The translations under genes and the position numbers were made by a program. 34,949 nt of DNA from Annulohypoxylon bovei var. microspora (taxonomy: Eukaryota > Ascomycota > Sordariomycetes > Xylariales > Hypoxylaceae): positions 2,154 through 37,102 of the forward strand of contig MU405430.1 in assembly GCA_022836615.1 (NCBI GenBank). The letters run 5' to 3'. Under the pieces are notes generated by a model, which searched no databases, was not told the DNA's origin, and was given only the letters and a program-made list of their open reading frames with translations. Positions within the stretch are counted from its first letter, which is position 1, and each line of letters starts with the position of its first letter. This document shows, piece after piece, positions 1 to 10,778 of this stretch.

Positions 1-140
1 CGGGCCGGGTCTGGGTCCGGGGGTGGCAGCGTACGGGGGTGGCAGCGTACGGGAGGGCAGGGTAGCGTACGGGAGGATAAGGAACGTACAGGGCCGGGGC
101 GGTACGGGGCAACAACGTATGGGGCAACAGCGTGTAAAGG
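1..140. repeat. Degenerate GC-rich minisatellite
   Basis: Irregular repeats of about 16-20 bases built around a GTACGGG core, for example GGTGGCAGCGTACGGG twice near the start, then variants such as GGTAGCGTACGGG and GGAACGTACAGGG. The copies decay to the right. No reading frame is evident. The composition changes sharply to AT-rich DNA just downstream. Confidence 0.55.
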
Positions 141-184
141 GTAAAGTAGGTAATTAGTAGCGGCCGCGAGCGTAAAAAAAGAAC

Positions 185-273
185 AAGACCGGGAATCGAA
201 CCATTGGTTTACGGTTAAACTTCGGATTTCGAAATCGGGGTATGTGTTCCCGTCCCGCCAGGGACCTCGTCTT
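185..273 (-). pseudogene. Degenerate tRNA-like sequence (possible tRNA-Ser or tRNA-derived SINE relic)
   Basis: Read on the minus strand this 89-nt stretch has the parts of a class II tRNA in order. There is a 5-bp acceptor stem AAGAC/GTCTT, a box-A-like TGGCGGGACGGG, and an anticodon-loop-like TTCGAAA (CGA, serine) inside the palindrome GATTTCGAAATC at 225-236. A variable-arm hairpin GTTTA-loop-TAAAC follows at 207-220, and an exact box B GGTTCGATTCC at 192-202. The anticodon and T stems are poorly paired, so I treat it as a relic or SINE head rather than a working tRNA gene. Chance resemblance is possible outside the box B. Confidence 0.35.
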
Positions 274-585
274 AAAATAAACTTACTGTACTTTTTCGCG
301 AACGAACCACTTCGAAACTTAAAATTTATTATTTAATTAATTAAAAGGTTTAAAATTACCTCGCCTTCGAAACGATGCACCCAATTAATCGCCGTGGACA
401 TAACGGTCTCTTTGGAAATAACGGGGTTTATAAACTTTTTTTTATTAACGCCGGAGATGTCGGGATTACTGCGATAAGAGATTTTTGATAAAAACCTTAC
501 AAAAAAACCACCAAAGCTTTACCCGTACAATTACCCTCGTTAAACTCGGGTATTATGTTATTTTCACTTAATTATTAATTTCGTT
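274..585. other. AT-rich non-coding stretch
   Basis: No reading frame is supported. The stretch is rich in TA and TTAA runs (around 315-360) and A/T homopolymers, as expected for decayed, possibly RIP-mutated repeat DNA. It also holds the expected 3' flank of the minus-strand gene that ends at 586. Confidence 0.5.
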
Positions 586-2504
586 TCACTTTTCCTTTCC
601 CTCATTATCACCTTCCTCTCTTTCATCATCTTCTTCTAGACCCCAGTCCTTGAACCCCGCGCCCTGCGCCCAACTAACGCCCTTTCTGACGCGGCTGTCG
701 TGTATCGCCTTTGCGTCCTTCTCGTACACAGCGCCGGTGATAGCAAGCGCTAGCACAAACACCCAGACGTCGCCTCCTTTCATAGCACGCCACCACCGTC
801 GCTTTACACCTACCTTCCACAGCGAGTCAACGCTTGTTCGTGCGCTGTAAAGGAACACACTCCTGCCTTCTTTTCGCTCTACCCATGCCCACAGGCCAGC
901 TAGGAAACCGCCGAGGAAGAAGCGCTGTGTTGGCAGGAATGTACGTGGTAGCCATGTCTGGAAGAAGCAGATGCTTGCCCACGCTGTCGAGATAGCTCCC
1001 GTCGCCAACGTCGCCATGCGGAGAACCCTAGATATAAGGCGGTTCACAAGGTATAGTGGCGAATTATATAGCAATTTATAGCGCGGAAGCATGAGAACCG
1101 AATAGAAGAGCAGAAAGAAGCGGCCCATTCGCGGGAACGATTGTACCCAGAAGGTAAGGTAAGTACGTAGACACGAGGGGTCAGAGGGATGAAGAGTAGC
1201 GCAGCTCAGAGAAGTGATAAGAGGGTGCGCTCGCGCCGCCAGTGGCGCAACGGCCGCGAGAGTTGAAGGTAGGGTTTCCTGTTCTGGGAATAGGGTTGGC
1301 GAGACGAAAGGTCTTCGAACTTGTCAGCGTTTTCTCATACACAAAAGCAAACGGGGGTTACATACGGCCAATTCAGCTTAGCCATCTGGGCTAAGTTATC
1401 AGCAATCTCCCAGGCGTTAGGCCATTTCATCCCATCAGGTAGATTCTTGGGGGCGCTATGGAGGTAAGTGGTGGAACTCTTCCAGATGAAGTCGACGAAT
1501 GAAACTGGAGAAGACTCTCGGTCGAACACGGCTGCGTGCAAGAGCTGTCCGAAAGCAAATGGTTGAAGCATCCAACTCCCCCACCACCAGGGTCGTTCTC
1601 GCTTAACGATCCCCTTCCCGCCTGCGCGCACTTTCCAGCCCCAGATTAAACCCTCGTCTTCAAAAAGGTTCCAGCCGAATTCTAGAGCACGGAAGATAGC
1701 TGCGATCGCCACTGTCACGCGCAGTTGTTGGGAGGGATATATGCCCAGAGCCAGTCCTGCAAGGCTGGCTCCCACCGCCGGTGCATAGGGGGACGTGAGA
1801 GCCTGTGTTGTCCTAGGATTTCTATTACGGAAGGGAGCCGCCGACTGGTCTAGTAAATGGGCTCGTAATCGACTAAGGAAGCGAAATAGAAGGCGGTACA
1901 AGAGTAGAATTGTAGATAACGATAGCGATAGCCGAAGACGAGAGGACTTATAGAAAGGTTGCTTTTTCTTCGGCGAAGCGGCCCTATTAATATGTTAGTA
2001 TTGTATGTCAATTACTCCCTAAATACATCGCATGGCTTCTTACTCCTTTTGTGCCTTTAACTTCGTCATTACCGTCTCGTAAGCTTGCACTCCCAAGCCT
2101 GTTGCGATGAATACACGCAAAGAGTCTCTGATAGTACGCGCATTATACGTGTCTCCCCGGTCGGCATTGCCGCTCGTTGGCTTTTCCTTCCCCTTTCCCT
2201 TACTGCCATCCCCCTCCGTTATAGATCTCCTCCTGGTGCCGCCACCATCCATATACCTATCGACGGTGTTTACGCTGGGTACCCTCTTTCTCAGCAGACG
2301 CGATCGCGACAGGACATACTTGTGGAGAGTTTCGTATTCGCGGGCCGAGATGGTATATCTCAAGGCATTGCGAAGGACTGGATCGACAGCGGACCTCGGC
2401 TTCGATCTCGAATTCGCTCTAGATCGCGACAGAATATCAGGCTGGCTCGGGATCTCGAGTGGAGGGAGGGTGGGCAATCTCGAGGATTCGGCTTCTGATG
2501 CCAT
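586..2504 (-). CDS. TMEM135-like integral membrane protein
   Basis: Predicted three-exon gene: 2504-2044, 1983-1366 and 1312-586, giving 601 residues. Intron 1 (60 nt, GTAAGA...TAATAG) has a perfect TACTAACA branch site. Intron 2 (53 nt, GTATGT...GAAG) has GCTGAC; its acceptor is the least certain junction. The start ATG opens a polar leader, followed by a conserved-looking stretch with LRNALRYTISAREYETLHKY. Exon 2 begins with a Lys-rich then hydrophobic segment (STILLLYRLLFRFLSRL). Exon 3 carries the hallmark C-terminal half: HPSDPSC, then GAISTAWASICFFQTWLPR and LPTQRFFLGGFLAGLWAW, the repeated Gly/Trp-rich membrane segments I associate with fungal TMEM135-type proteins. The animal family acts at mitochondria, peroxisomes and lipid droplets; the fungal role is unknown to me. 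The C-terminus is acidic (EEDDEREEGDNE). Family call is from recalled similarity. Confidence 0.82.
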
Positions 2505-3662
2505 AGTGATATTGATCGAATGGACGACTTTCGCGATTTTATGGTAAATTGGTGCCTAACAGAACTTTGCGACAAGAGTCTATCGAGTTAAACCAAAGTG
2601 ATGGAAATTGGCCACCTGTTTTAGCTATTTGTTTTTAACCCCTTCTTCTCTTCGTGCTTGGCTTGTCTATGGAAAGCGCGAAAATTACGTTGTCTCAGCT
2701 CAGGTCAGCATGAGAGATTGATGAATCATGTCAATTCAGCCGCAGCGATACGACGTCGCACCCGCCGGACTGGTGCCTTTAATAATGTGTCGGTCGATAG
2801 CAGCCTCGTAGCGGTAGAGGAGTATGCCACGGTCCGGATGAGACGAACAAACATTGATGAATATCGAGTAGCGTTGTGATTATAAAATTGTAGACAGGAA
2901 AGACAGGTCGTAAGAGGCGTAAGATGGGGATGACTTTTGGCGGGTTTTGGTGGGTTTTTAGTATAGATAAAGAAAGAAAGAGGGAGGATAGGACCAAATC
3001 AGATCAAGGAGGAATCGTCGCGCGTCTGGCACGAGCGTAAGTACGATCCATTTAATTAACAACTTTGGAACCTTGGAACTTTTACATGTGCAGGAACGAT
3101 ACCTTATTTCGTCCTATTTCGTCTTAATTCGTCCTTATTCGTCCCACTACGTAAGATTAAATACTAATAAGCCATAGTACTCTGCAAATATGCTTTGCCT
3201 CGGTTCAACTGGCATGTGAGCTATTGTGGGGTAGAAAGCTTAAGCAGAGCAGAGCGATATGACATCGGAGAGGTTTCATTGGACCGGAGTTCTTCATCTC
3301 ACCCTTTGGCTGTTACCCTCCGCATTGCTATATGTGTGTGTAACGTAGGTACTTAGAATATCAGTAAATACGATATATGTAGGTACGTATAAGATAGATA
3401 CCTATAAGAAAAGCCTATCCCAATTTCATGTTCTGTAAATAACGCCACGGATCAACATTAGGTATCAAATAATCGTGAGATAAGAAGTTTTATTTGGAAA
3501 ATATACTAATACTTTTAATGATTCATTATAATACTCGGTGTGTTTTATACAAGTCCGTTTGTATTGACAGGTACAATATAAGTATATTCAACCATCTTGC
3601 TTTTCTTCCAAGCCCTAGGTAAGAAACTCCGCCTCATCCGGGAACTTCAACTCCAGGCGTAT
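2505..3662. other. Intergenic region between TMEM135-like gene and permease
   Basis: No gene supported. It contains the 5' flank of the TMEM135-like gene, a short 10-bp tandem repeat at 3104-3143, and TAGGTAC-type tracts near 3354-3400. The short frames at 2658-2879 (+) and 2779-2997 (-) have no recognisable domain and look like chance. Confidence 0.6.
3104..3143. repeat. 10-bp tandem repeat, four copies
   Basis: Four consecutive near-identical units TTATTTCGTC, CTATTTCGTC, TTAATTCGTC and CTTATTCGTC, followed by a partial CC. Simple tandem repeat in intergenic DNA; no function inferred. Confidence 0.8.
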
Positions 3663-5383
3663 TCAAGTTGCAGCCTTAGAATCAGACTCGGTCGAGTGCT
3701 CTAGCACTGCTTCCACGCCCTCGATCTTGGCCTTCTCTAGCCCTTCAACGTCAACGTGCGGTCCCGTATAGTTCTTGCGGCCGTCGAAGATCCACGTGGC
3801 CATGGCAATCATTAAGATGACACCAAATGCAACGATGCAATAGTTCATATTTTCACTTGTAACCGGTAACTCAGGTGGGAATACGAAGAGGACTGTCGTT
3901 AGGATTGTCCAAAATATGCCGACCTAATTTTCAAGTTGAGTTAGCTTCCGCAACTGTAGAGCGACGACATCCCGAAACTACGCGGTCACCAGGTCGTGGG
4001 GGCCAATCGTGGGGGCCAACATAAACGTCGGGGGGAAAGATGATAACTTACCAGATTCATAATCCAGCCTACCACGCCATTCAACTTAAACGCGCGGTTC
4101 TCCGGTAGCATCTTACGGCCTCGTAGCACGTTAATTGACGGCGGGATGGCGTACGTTATGCCGAGCGCGACAACCGACGCCGATGTGATGGCGTTGAAGG
4201 TGCTCGATGACCCGAGGAAGATGCACCCGAACACAACTACCCAAGCGGCCGTCCAAAGCAGCGCATTTAACGGCACATCCAACTTCGGATGGACTTTCGC
4301 AAGAATATGGCTGAACGGGAGTCCGCGGTCTCGCGCAAACGCGTAAGACATGCGGCTGCTTGTCGTCATTAAAGTCGTCGCGGTAAAAAGCATGCACACG
4401 AGAGGGAACATCAACAAGCACACGCTGCCCGCGGGGCTTTTGGTGGCATCCATGAAAATCTGTAGCAGGGGACCAGCGCTGGACTCCATTACGTTGTCGA
4501 TGTTGTCGATGCAAAAGAGTAGGCAAGACAGGAACACAAAGCCTGTTCCCATCCCGATGCCGATGCAGTACAGCATTATCCTCGGGCCCTGTATATGCGG
4601 TTGCGGGATCTCCTCAATCATGTGAGCCACGGCATCGAAACCAGTGAGCGCGAACGCACCCTGTAGCAATCCCAACAACCACGAGACACCGTCCGGCCAC
4701 CCTACCTCGTTGATAAATTCACCGTAGACAAAGGCACCGCTCTGGTAGTTTGGCGACGCGCATGCCAGTATTGTAATGCTGATGATGACGAACCCCGCCA
4801 GGCTCCAGAAGAAGGCGGCCTTAGTGAATAGGGGCAATAGTCTCGTCGAGAAGGCGTTGATGAAGAGTGCTATAATGGTAAAGGCGATATAGATCAGGAA
4901 TTGATGCCAGGACTTGGTTTCGTAATCGGGGTGTAGAAGCGAGATGATGTTGATGATAAACGTGCTTCCTAGTAAACCTCCCGTGGCCGTGAGCGCGACC
5001 CATCCACTCACGTTGATCCAACCGGTGGCGTAGCTGATACCCCTACTCCAATTCTTCCACGCGACGATGGCGGCCCAGTGGTACTGTCCTCCAGCAGTTG
5101 GGTAGGCAGAAAGGAACTCGGCTAGCGAAGCAGCGAGGCATAAATTGCATATACCTGCTACCATGAGGCCCCACACGACGGAGCTAGGTCCGCCAGAGGG
5201 CAAAGCAAGCGAGATAGAGGCAGCTAGGGCGGTCCAGGTGTTGAGGATGGCGAAGGCGAGCCCAAGCATGGATATCATGGAGAAATTTCTCTTGAGCTCC
5301 TGCTTGTGGCCGAGATTCGCCAGCGCCGCTGCATCCTGAGCGATGATGCTGCCGCGCCGAGTTTGTTCTTCGATCTCACCCAT
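3663..5383 (-). CDS. Amino-acid/GABA/choline-type permease (APC superfamily)
   Basis: Two exons, 5383-4052 and 3923-3663, giving 530 residues, the usual size of this fungal family. The 128-nt intron (GTAAGT...AATTAG, branch GCTAACTC) joins WIMNL to VGIFWTILTTVLFVFPPELP without a frame break. About 12 hydrophobic helices are visible. Family signatures include LGLAFAILNTWTALAASISL (about residues 41-60), SGGPSSVVWG, AEFLSAYPTAGGQYHW, GFDAVAHMIEEIPQP, SSRMSYAFARDRGLPFS and a late NGVVGWIMN. The order fits the ACT (amino acid-choline transporter) group of APC carriers, like yeast Uga4 (GABA) and Hnm1 (choline), in the plasma or vacuolar membrane. Sequence alone does not fix the substrate. The N-terminus (RRGSIIAQDAAALANLGHKQ) is cytosolic and the tail is short and charged. 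Confidence 0.92.
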
Positions 5384-5954
5384 CGTTTTTTCTTCTTCCT
5401 TTTTCGTTTTTTTTTTCTCGTCTTACAATCCAGTCTAAGTCTTAGCCTTAGTCCAAAGTCCACTTAATCCAATTCCTACTCCTCTCCCCTTTTCTCTCCC
5501 TTTTCCTCCTCGGTTTACCAGACTTGAGGTGTTTCGAGTTCGGAATTATATGTATAATGAGACCAAGAACTGCAGAATGTCTATTATACGTGTATATAAG
5601 GTAGATATAAAATAATGATATTCGGAGGAGATCTCACGATGAGGGGGGGGATGTTTAATGTAAGACCTTATTTATAAACATACAACCACACACTCTGGTA
5701 AAATATAATAATACAAGTATTTTTAAGTTAATAGCGGAATGAAAAGAAAGAGAAAAAGGAAGAAGAAAAGAATTAAAAGAATTGAGAGGATTAAGACTTT
5801 GAAGGGAAGCGTCGATTCGCCCCTGTCAAAAATCAGCTAATTCTTATCAGCATCTTTAGGGCTCGAACTTGTTATTCTATTACATTATTCAACTCAATGT
5901 TCTCTTTGTTCACCGAGAAGGTGGGTCCTATATCTGCTATTTACGTAGTCCATG
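5384..5954. other. Intergenic region upstream of permease
   Basis: No gene supported. It holds the permease 5' flank with a pyrimidine-rich tract (5385-5420), a run of eight or more G near 5643, and purine-rich low-complexity sequence (about 5740-5800). It ends at the TA flank of the fold-back element. Confidence 0.55.
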
Positions 5955-5956
5955 TA

Positions 5957-6580
5957 CAGATGACGCATTCAAAATATTTTTCCATATACTAGCCCCTGGC
6001 AGGTCTAGCGCACACCTGACAACTCCGGTGCCAGCTGGTTTTCCAGCTATAGTTCTACCTAAAAATAAACCCCATACTTTGATTAATTATTATTATTCAG
6101 CCTATGCTTTCAAAGTTTCAAATAACATATAATTATGATAATAATTAATTGAAAAACATCTTTAACCTAAGTGTATAGTACGAGAGTTATATAATGTTGC
6201 AAAATTTTAATTTAAAATGAGAGGCTATATAACTAGATTGGTGATGCGACTGGCCAGCTGGTGACCGAGAGAGTTGCAGCTGGTGCCAAGCCTGACAGGT
6301 CGCACCACCAATTTAACAATATAGTCTCTCATTTCAAGTTCGAATTCTACGACATAAAATAGTTCCTATAAAATGCATACAAGTTAAAGATATTATTTAA
6401 TGCCTTATTGATATAATTATATGAGATTTGGAATTTTTGAAGAATGTTTTGAATTAAAACAATTAATCAAAGTATGAGATTATTTCTGAGTGGAGCTGCA
6501 GCTGGCAGTGGAGCTGGCACTGGACCTGGCAGGTGTGCGCCAGGGGCTGGTATGGAAAAATATTTTGAATGCGTCATCTG
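5957..6580. mobile_element. 624-bp non-autonomous fold-back element (MITE-like) with TA target duplication
   Basis: The two ends are perfect 30-bp inverted repeats beginning CAGATGACGCATTCAAAATA (5957-5986 and 6551-6580), flanked on each side by TA (5955-5956, 6581-6582). The symmetry continues inward: imperfect CCAGCCCCTGGC-type sequence near 5987-6040 and 6497-6550; a 15-bp exact match ATACTTTGATTAATT (6074-6088) with its complement (6461-6475); ATCTTTAAC (6159-6167) with 6383-6391; and a central imperfect stem of about 36 nt (6215-6250 with 6299-6334). CAGCTG motifs sit at mirrored positions (6032, 6255, 6277, 6499). So almost the whole element folds into one long hairpin. It encodes no transposase. 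The TA duplication suggests mobilisation by a Tc1/mariner-type transposase (inference). Confidence 0.85.
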
Positions 6581-6582
6581 TA

Positions 6583-7882
6583 TTTTATGTTAAGTTTCTG
6601 CTCCGGGGGCTACGCTACGCGGGGCACGCGGGGACTTAGAAAGCTTGAACTCCGGAGCCTCTGTTTCGACCAGGGTACCAATCGTGCCATTGCCGGCGGG
6701 TACCTGCAACGTCATGTCTGATTTTGGTATAACTCTAAACTTACCTGGATATTTAGTTTAACTATGCACTCGGCTTCCCCGCGCCAGTCTAGAACTTACC
6801 TAATATGAGATTTGTACTTTGGTAATACATACATGATTCGTGCCTAACTAAACGTGTCATTTATTACTGGTTTAGGAATGTATATCCTTAAGTACAATCG
6901 AAGTAAAAAACCATTTACGATTTCCTACCTACATGTATCCAAAGCTTTCAATTGACTATGCACTGATAAGGATAATTATTAAAAACCATCTTACTAATTC
7001 CACAGATTCTTAATCACGAACGAAGCGTAGAGAGTTCATCATAAAAACACTTTTGACGAGGCCTGAGGTTATCAGCTACATATGTAGGTAGACAAGATAG
7101 CCCGGATTCGGTACCGTTCATCAACTTTTTTCCTGTTTATCCTTAATCCACACGTAGCCATGCCAAAGCAACTCCTTACATCCCTACCGCCGTCCTTTAC
7201 CCTACGTGCAACTTCTATGAATCAAACCTAATCGAGCGATTCCAGCGGGGGATCAAAAGTGAACCTATCCGCATTCCCTCCAAACTCCGGGGCTGATGGC
7301 TTCATGCTCGAGAAAAGAAAGGGGGGGATGAAGAACTGCAGCAGAAATATTCATCTGCGAGTGGGTGTGAGGATGGAGGATGGGGTATTATGTAAAATGC
7401 AAAATGGTGTTTCGTTAACCCTTTCCTGCTATTCGTAATCCTGTACTGTCTAACCCCTTTTCTCTGTCCCGTCATTGCCCGTATCCGTGGGGTAGTAGTA
7501 ACCAGCTCAAGAGCGAATATATTTTGGTTTAAAGAGAAACCTTCATATGCGATGTGGACCAAGAGAAGAGGAGAGGAAACCATTGGGAGATGTACCATGG
7601 GTATGCTACCAAGGCCCCCTGCTCCATCCTTGGTTAACTATGTTCATGAAGAAAGAAAAAAAGGGGGTGGGGGAAGGTAGGGGGAGAAACGATACACCAA
7701 CACCGAACGCAATGCCGACGAAGGGCCAAACAGAGACCCTTTTTTTGTAGCAACAAATCAACAGAAAAAGACAAATGCCAGAACCGCCATGCCATGTAAT
7801 GTAAGAAACCTCATTCCTCCGTACCGACCAAACCTGTCGTCCAATCATGAGTCCGTCATGCAATACTCCTCCAACCGGTAAG
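6583..7882. other. Intergenic region between fold-back element and BTB gene
   Basis: No gene supported. A GC-rich patch at about 6600-6720, with CTCCGG at 6601 and CTCCGGAG near 6650, stands out from AT-rich surroundings and may be another repeat fragment. The rest is AT-rich with a TGTAGGTAG tract near 7083. The part near 7600-7880 is probably the 3' untranslated region of the BTB gene. Short frames at 7302-7598, 7547-7750 and 7606-7998 show no domain. Confidence 0.5.
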
Positions 7883-10483
7883 CTAGACCATGGAGTTCTG
7901 GACCTCGTACTTCTGAGGCTGTGATAGATGCTGTGGCACGTCCGAGGTAACGGCGAATTGCGGAACCCACGTACGTACCATTCGAGGAAGCTCGGCACCT
8001 GTAGGCTGGATCACAGCCTCCTCCCAATTCAACACGTCCCATGGCTCAACGATGGCGTACCGACGTTGAGCTGATAGCCGTTGCTGGATATCCTGGGAAT
8101 TGGGAACAACTCCGGCACGAACCGCTTCAACTGCGCGTAACCGACGTGCCTCTCTCTCGGCGATAACATCAGCAATCGCATGGTATCGAACCTGAGCCGT
8201 ATGCATACCCGAGATCCCGTTGTTCCGCGAAGTGAGTACCCTGCAGAGCTCGTTGAAAGGTAGGTTGAGCAATATACGCGAAAGGATAGGAGAGGAATGA
8301 TCGAGATCACGGGGAGGGGCAGTGACATCGTCCGGATAAGCAGCCGGGAGGTCGCCGAACTTGATGCTGGTCAGGCGATTAGGCTTCGTAGGACTACGCA
8401 TATTTGTGCCTCTAGCGATGGTAGGCGTAGAGTTGTTTGTCGGCGAAGGCGTAATGGCGGCGGCCGACGGAATACGCACAAGCTTTAGTGATTCATAAAC
8501 CGAAGGATCGAATTCAAAGTCCGCCGGGAATGCATTGACAATGAAGTCCCTGATAGTATCCTGGAGAAACCTGACCTCCGGACCATATACATATTCCAGT
8601 TCAGCATCCTGATCATCGTCGTATTTTTCATGTCGCTGAATAGCACCCTCGAAAACGAAAGCGAGAGCCTCCTCCACAGTGTTCCAAGTGAGGAAGTCGG
8701 CAGCCATTCGTAAGCCACGCAAAAAAACATCATCCATGTTCAATAGATGACCGGCAGCGGCATAGCCCAAACAGAACTCGAACCGATCGGCCTTATCATC
8801 AGCCAAGTGTAGATTATATCTTCTGTCGGTTATCATGGCAGGAGTGAGTAAGGGGAAAAGGTACAATCGTCGCACCGCATTCCACCAAGCGTCAGAACGT
8901 AGATATTGGTCATCAGACTCGACCGTGATGGTGTGAGAACCCAGGTCGGTGGCACGTGCAGCCATGATGTGCTGCCTCAATGCCGGGCTACGAGCAAACA
9001 CGAGCTTGTGGCCAGTAATCTTGACTGGGTGGTGTAGCAACTTGGTAGGAATCAATTCCAAGACACAGTCGGTAAGTTCTTTGTTATCAAATTGATCTTG
9101 AAAGTATGCGACGCTATCCCTGAGATCATCGTTACCCATGTTGGGGTATCGAGCAAAAGGACCAGGGGGTATAAAAAACGGGAAGTGAGGACCTGGGTGA
9201 GGTGGTCCAACGGGATGCTCGTGATGACCGTGAGTAGCATAGGGAAGGCCATTAGGATGATAAGGAGGTACAGCTCCGTTCTCGATACCATTTAGCTCAC
9301 CCGAGGCATGCGACCCATGGAAGCTGTGAGGTGTCTCGAGGCCATAGCGACCGACACCGGGCGAGAAGGGATCAAACGGGGTGTGGGCGACGGGGGCGGG
9401 TACCTGTCCGTATGTGTCGATGCTGGATAGGGGCATAACGTTGGGACGAAATTGTGTGTTGATGGGACCGGGAAAGCCATTGCCAGAGTGCGCGTGGTGA
9501 TGGCCGTTAGATCGTGGATAAATCCCATTCTCGCCGTTATCAGGCATAGTCGGAGGCGGATGTGGGGGTGGCACGAAACCACCAGGTGGAGGCACCGGCG
9601 AAGGTGTATGCGAACCGGCAAAGGCGCCGAAAACGACGCCACCACCGTTGCTCACATGAGGGTGATGTTGGTTCTGATAATGGTTCAGGCGGGGCGGGCC
9701 GCGAATACTTGCAGGATCTGCTATCTCATCGGTCGAAATCTGATGCTGTAAAGGGTGGGTCGGTAGATGAAGGTGGCGGAATGGAGGATGTTGTTGATCT
9801 GATGGGAGAATGGGCGAGGAGGGACTTGGTTGGGACTGCGAGATATGTTGTACTGCATCGCGCGCGCCTATCAAACATAAGAGTCTATCGTCTAGTAGAG
9901 AAAGTGTAAACTAAAGATGCGGCTTACCTTCGCTGGTGTCATTCGCCGAAGCAGAGACGGAGGCGGAGGCAGAAGCGGAACTAGAACCAGACCCAGAACC
10001 AGAACCAGACCCAGACCCAGACCCAGATCCAGCAGCTACCGATGGAATGGAGGTTTGCTGAATGCCATTGTTGGTTCCATTTACACCGTTCACTAGAGCA
10101 GGAGGATAGGAATTCTTGTTATGTCCGTTGAGTGTACCGTTAGTAGCGTCGGTGGCGTTTTCGGGCTTCTCCACATTTGAGCCGTTAGAGGCCTTAGCTG
10201 GTTGTTGAAGAGGCTTTGCACGGTCTAGGACCGAGACAGAGACAGGAACTGCGATATTATCACCATGGCCAGCAAGTGCGGCCTCTAGCGAAGAAGCAGG
10301 GAAACCGTTGGTCGAAGAGGTCGTCGGGGTATGCTTCGCCGGTTTGCTATGCTGCTTAGGAATCATAGGAAGAGGAATGGCGGGTTGCACAATGGTTCGG
10401 CCTTGGGTGACGGCGGCGGACGGTTTCTTCACATGGCCGGAAGAGGCCTTCCCAGGTTTAGCCTGGCCCTTGTGAGGCGCCAT
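7883..10483 (-). CDS. BTB/POZ-like domain protein with long disordered N-terminus
   Basis: Two exons: 10483-9928 and, preferred, 9867-7883, giving 846 residues. The intron is GTAAGC...GATAG (60 nt); an in-frame alternative acceptor at 9892 would make it only 36 nt and add eight residues. The start ATG sits in a good context (GCCATGGCG). Residues 1-185 are Lys/Ser/Asn-rich and include a Gly-Ser and Ala-Ser tract at about 152-182. Residues 186-445 are rich in Pro, His and Gly (PPPGGFVPPPHPPP), presumably disordered. A BTB-like fold starts near residue 449 (LTDCVLELIP, then the typical GHKLVFARSPALRQHI) and a helical region follows to about 650. A basic, helical C-terminal part contains EREARRLRAVEAVRAG. 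BTB domains mediate dimerisation and Cullin-3 adaptor binding in general; the role here is unknown. A long leader may lie upstream. Confidence 0.85.
9987..10030. repeat. CCAGAC/CCAGAA hexanucleotide repeat coding Gly-Ser
   Basis: About seven hexamer units (CCAGAC or CCAGAA on the plus strand) that encode the Gly-Ser tract in the first exon of the BTB gene. Units of six keep the frame, so copy number can change without breaking the protein. Confidence 0.85.
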
Positions 10484-10750
10484 GGCGAAGGTTCCCAGCT
10501 CAATTGTCGCGAATCTCAGTCGCCAGCAGTTATCCAAAAGTCGCAAGGCACACCGGAAGGGGTACGAATGGGATACGGAAGAGGGTTAAGAGGTAGATGG
10601 AGCTGGAGAGCGCAGGAGATCCGGGGTTTGCGCGATAGGGTGAGAAGAACGTCAGGCATTCGACTATAACCATACGATCAGACCCGGAAAACTGCAACTC
10701 GGCCGGAGCTCAGGGATGTGGTGACCGTGAATTAGACCATTCCAGAATCA

Positions 10751-10778
10751 AGAGAAAGAGAGAGAGAGAGAGAGAGAC
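10751..10778. repeat. GA dinucleotide microsatellite
   Basis: Imperfect AGAGAAAG start, then an uninterrupted AG run, about 270 bases upstream of the BTB start codon. Confidence 0.85.

Noticed and set aside
2085..2547. Two plus-strand open frames of 137 and 146 aa
   Set aside because: They lie antisense to exon 1 of the TMEM135-like gene, whose product and splice sites are convincing; their peptides are low-complexity Arg/Ser without domain.
5869..6132. Open frame of 87 aa on the plus strand
   Set aside because: It runs from flanking DNA into the left arm of the fold-back element; no domain, and the sequence is explained by the inverted repeat.
9452..9909. Plus-strand frames of 99 and 115 aa
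   Set aside because: Antisense shadows of the Pro/His-rich BTB coding sequence.
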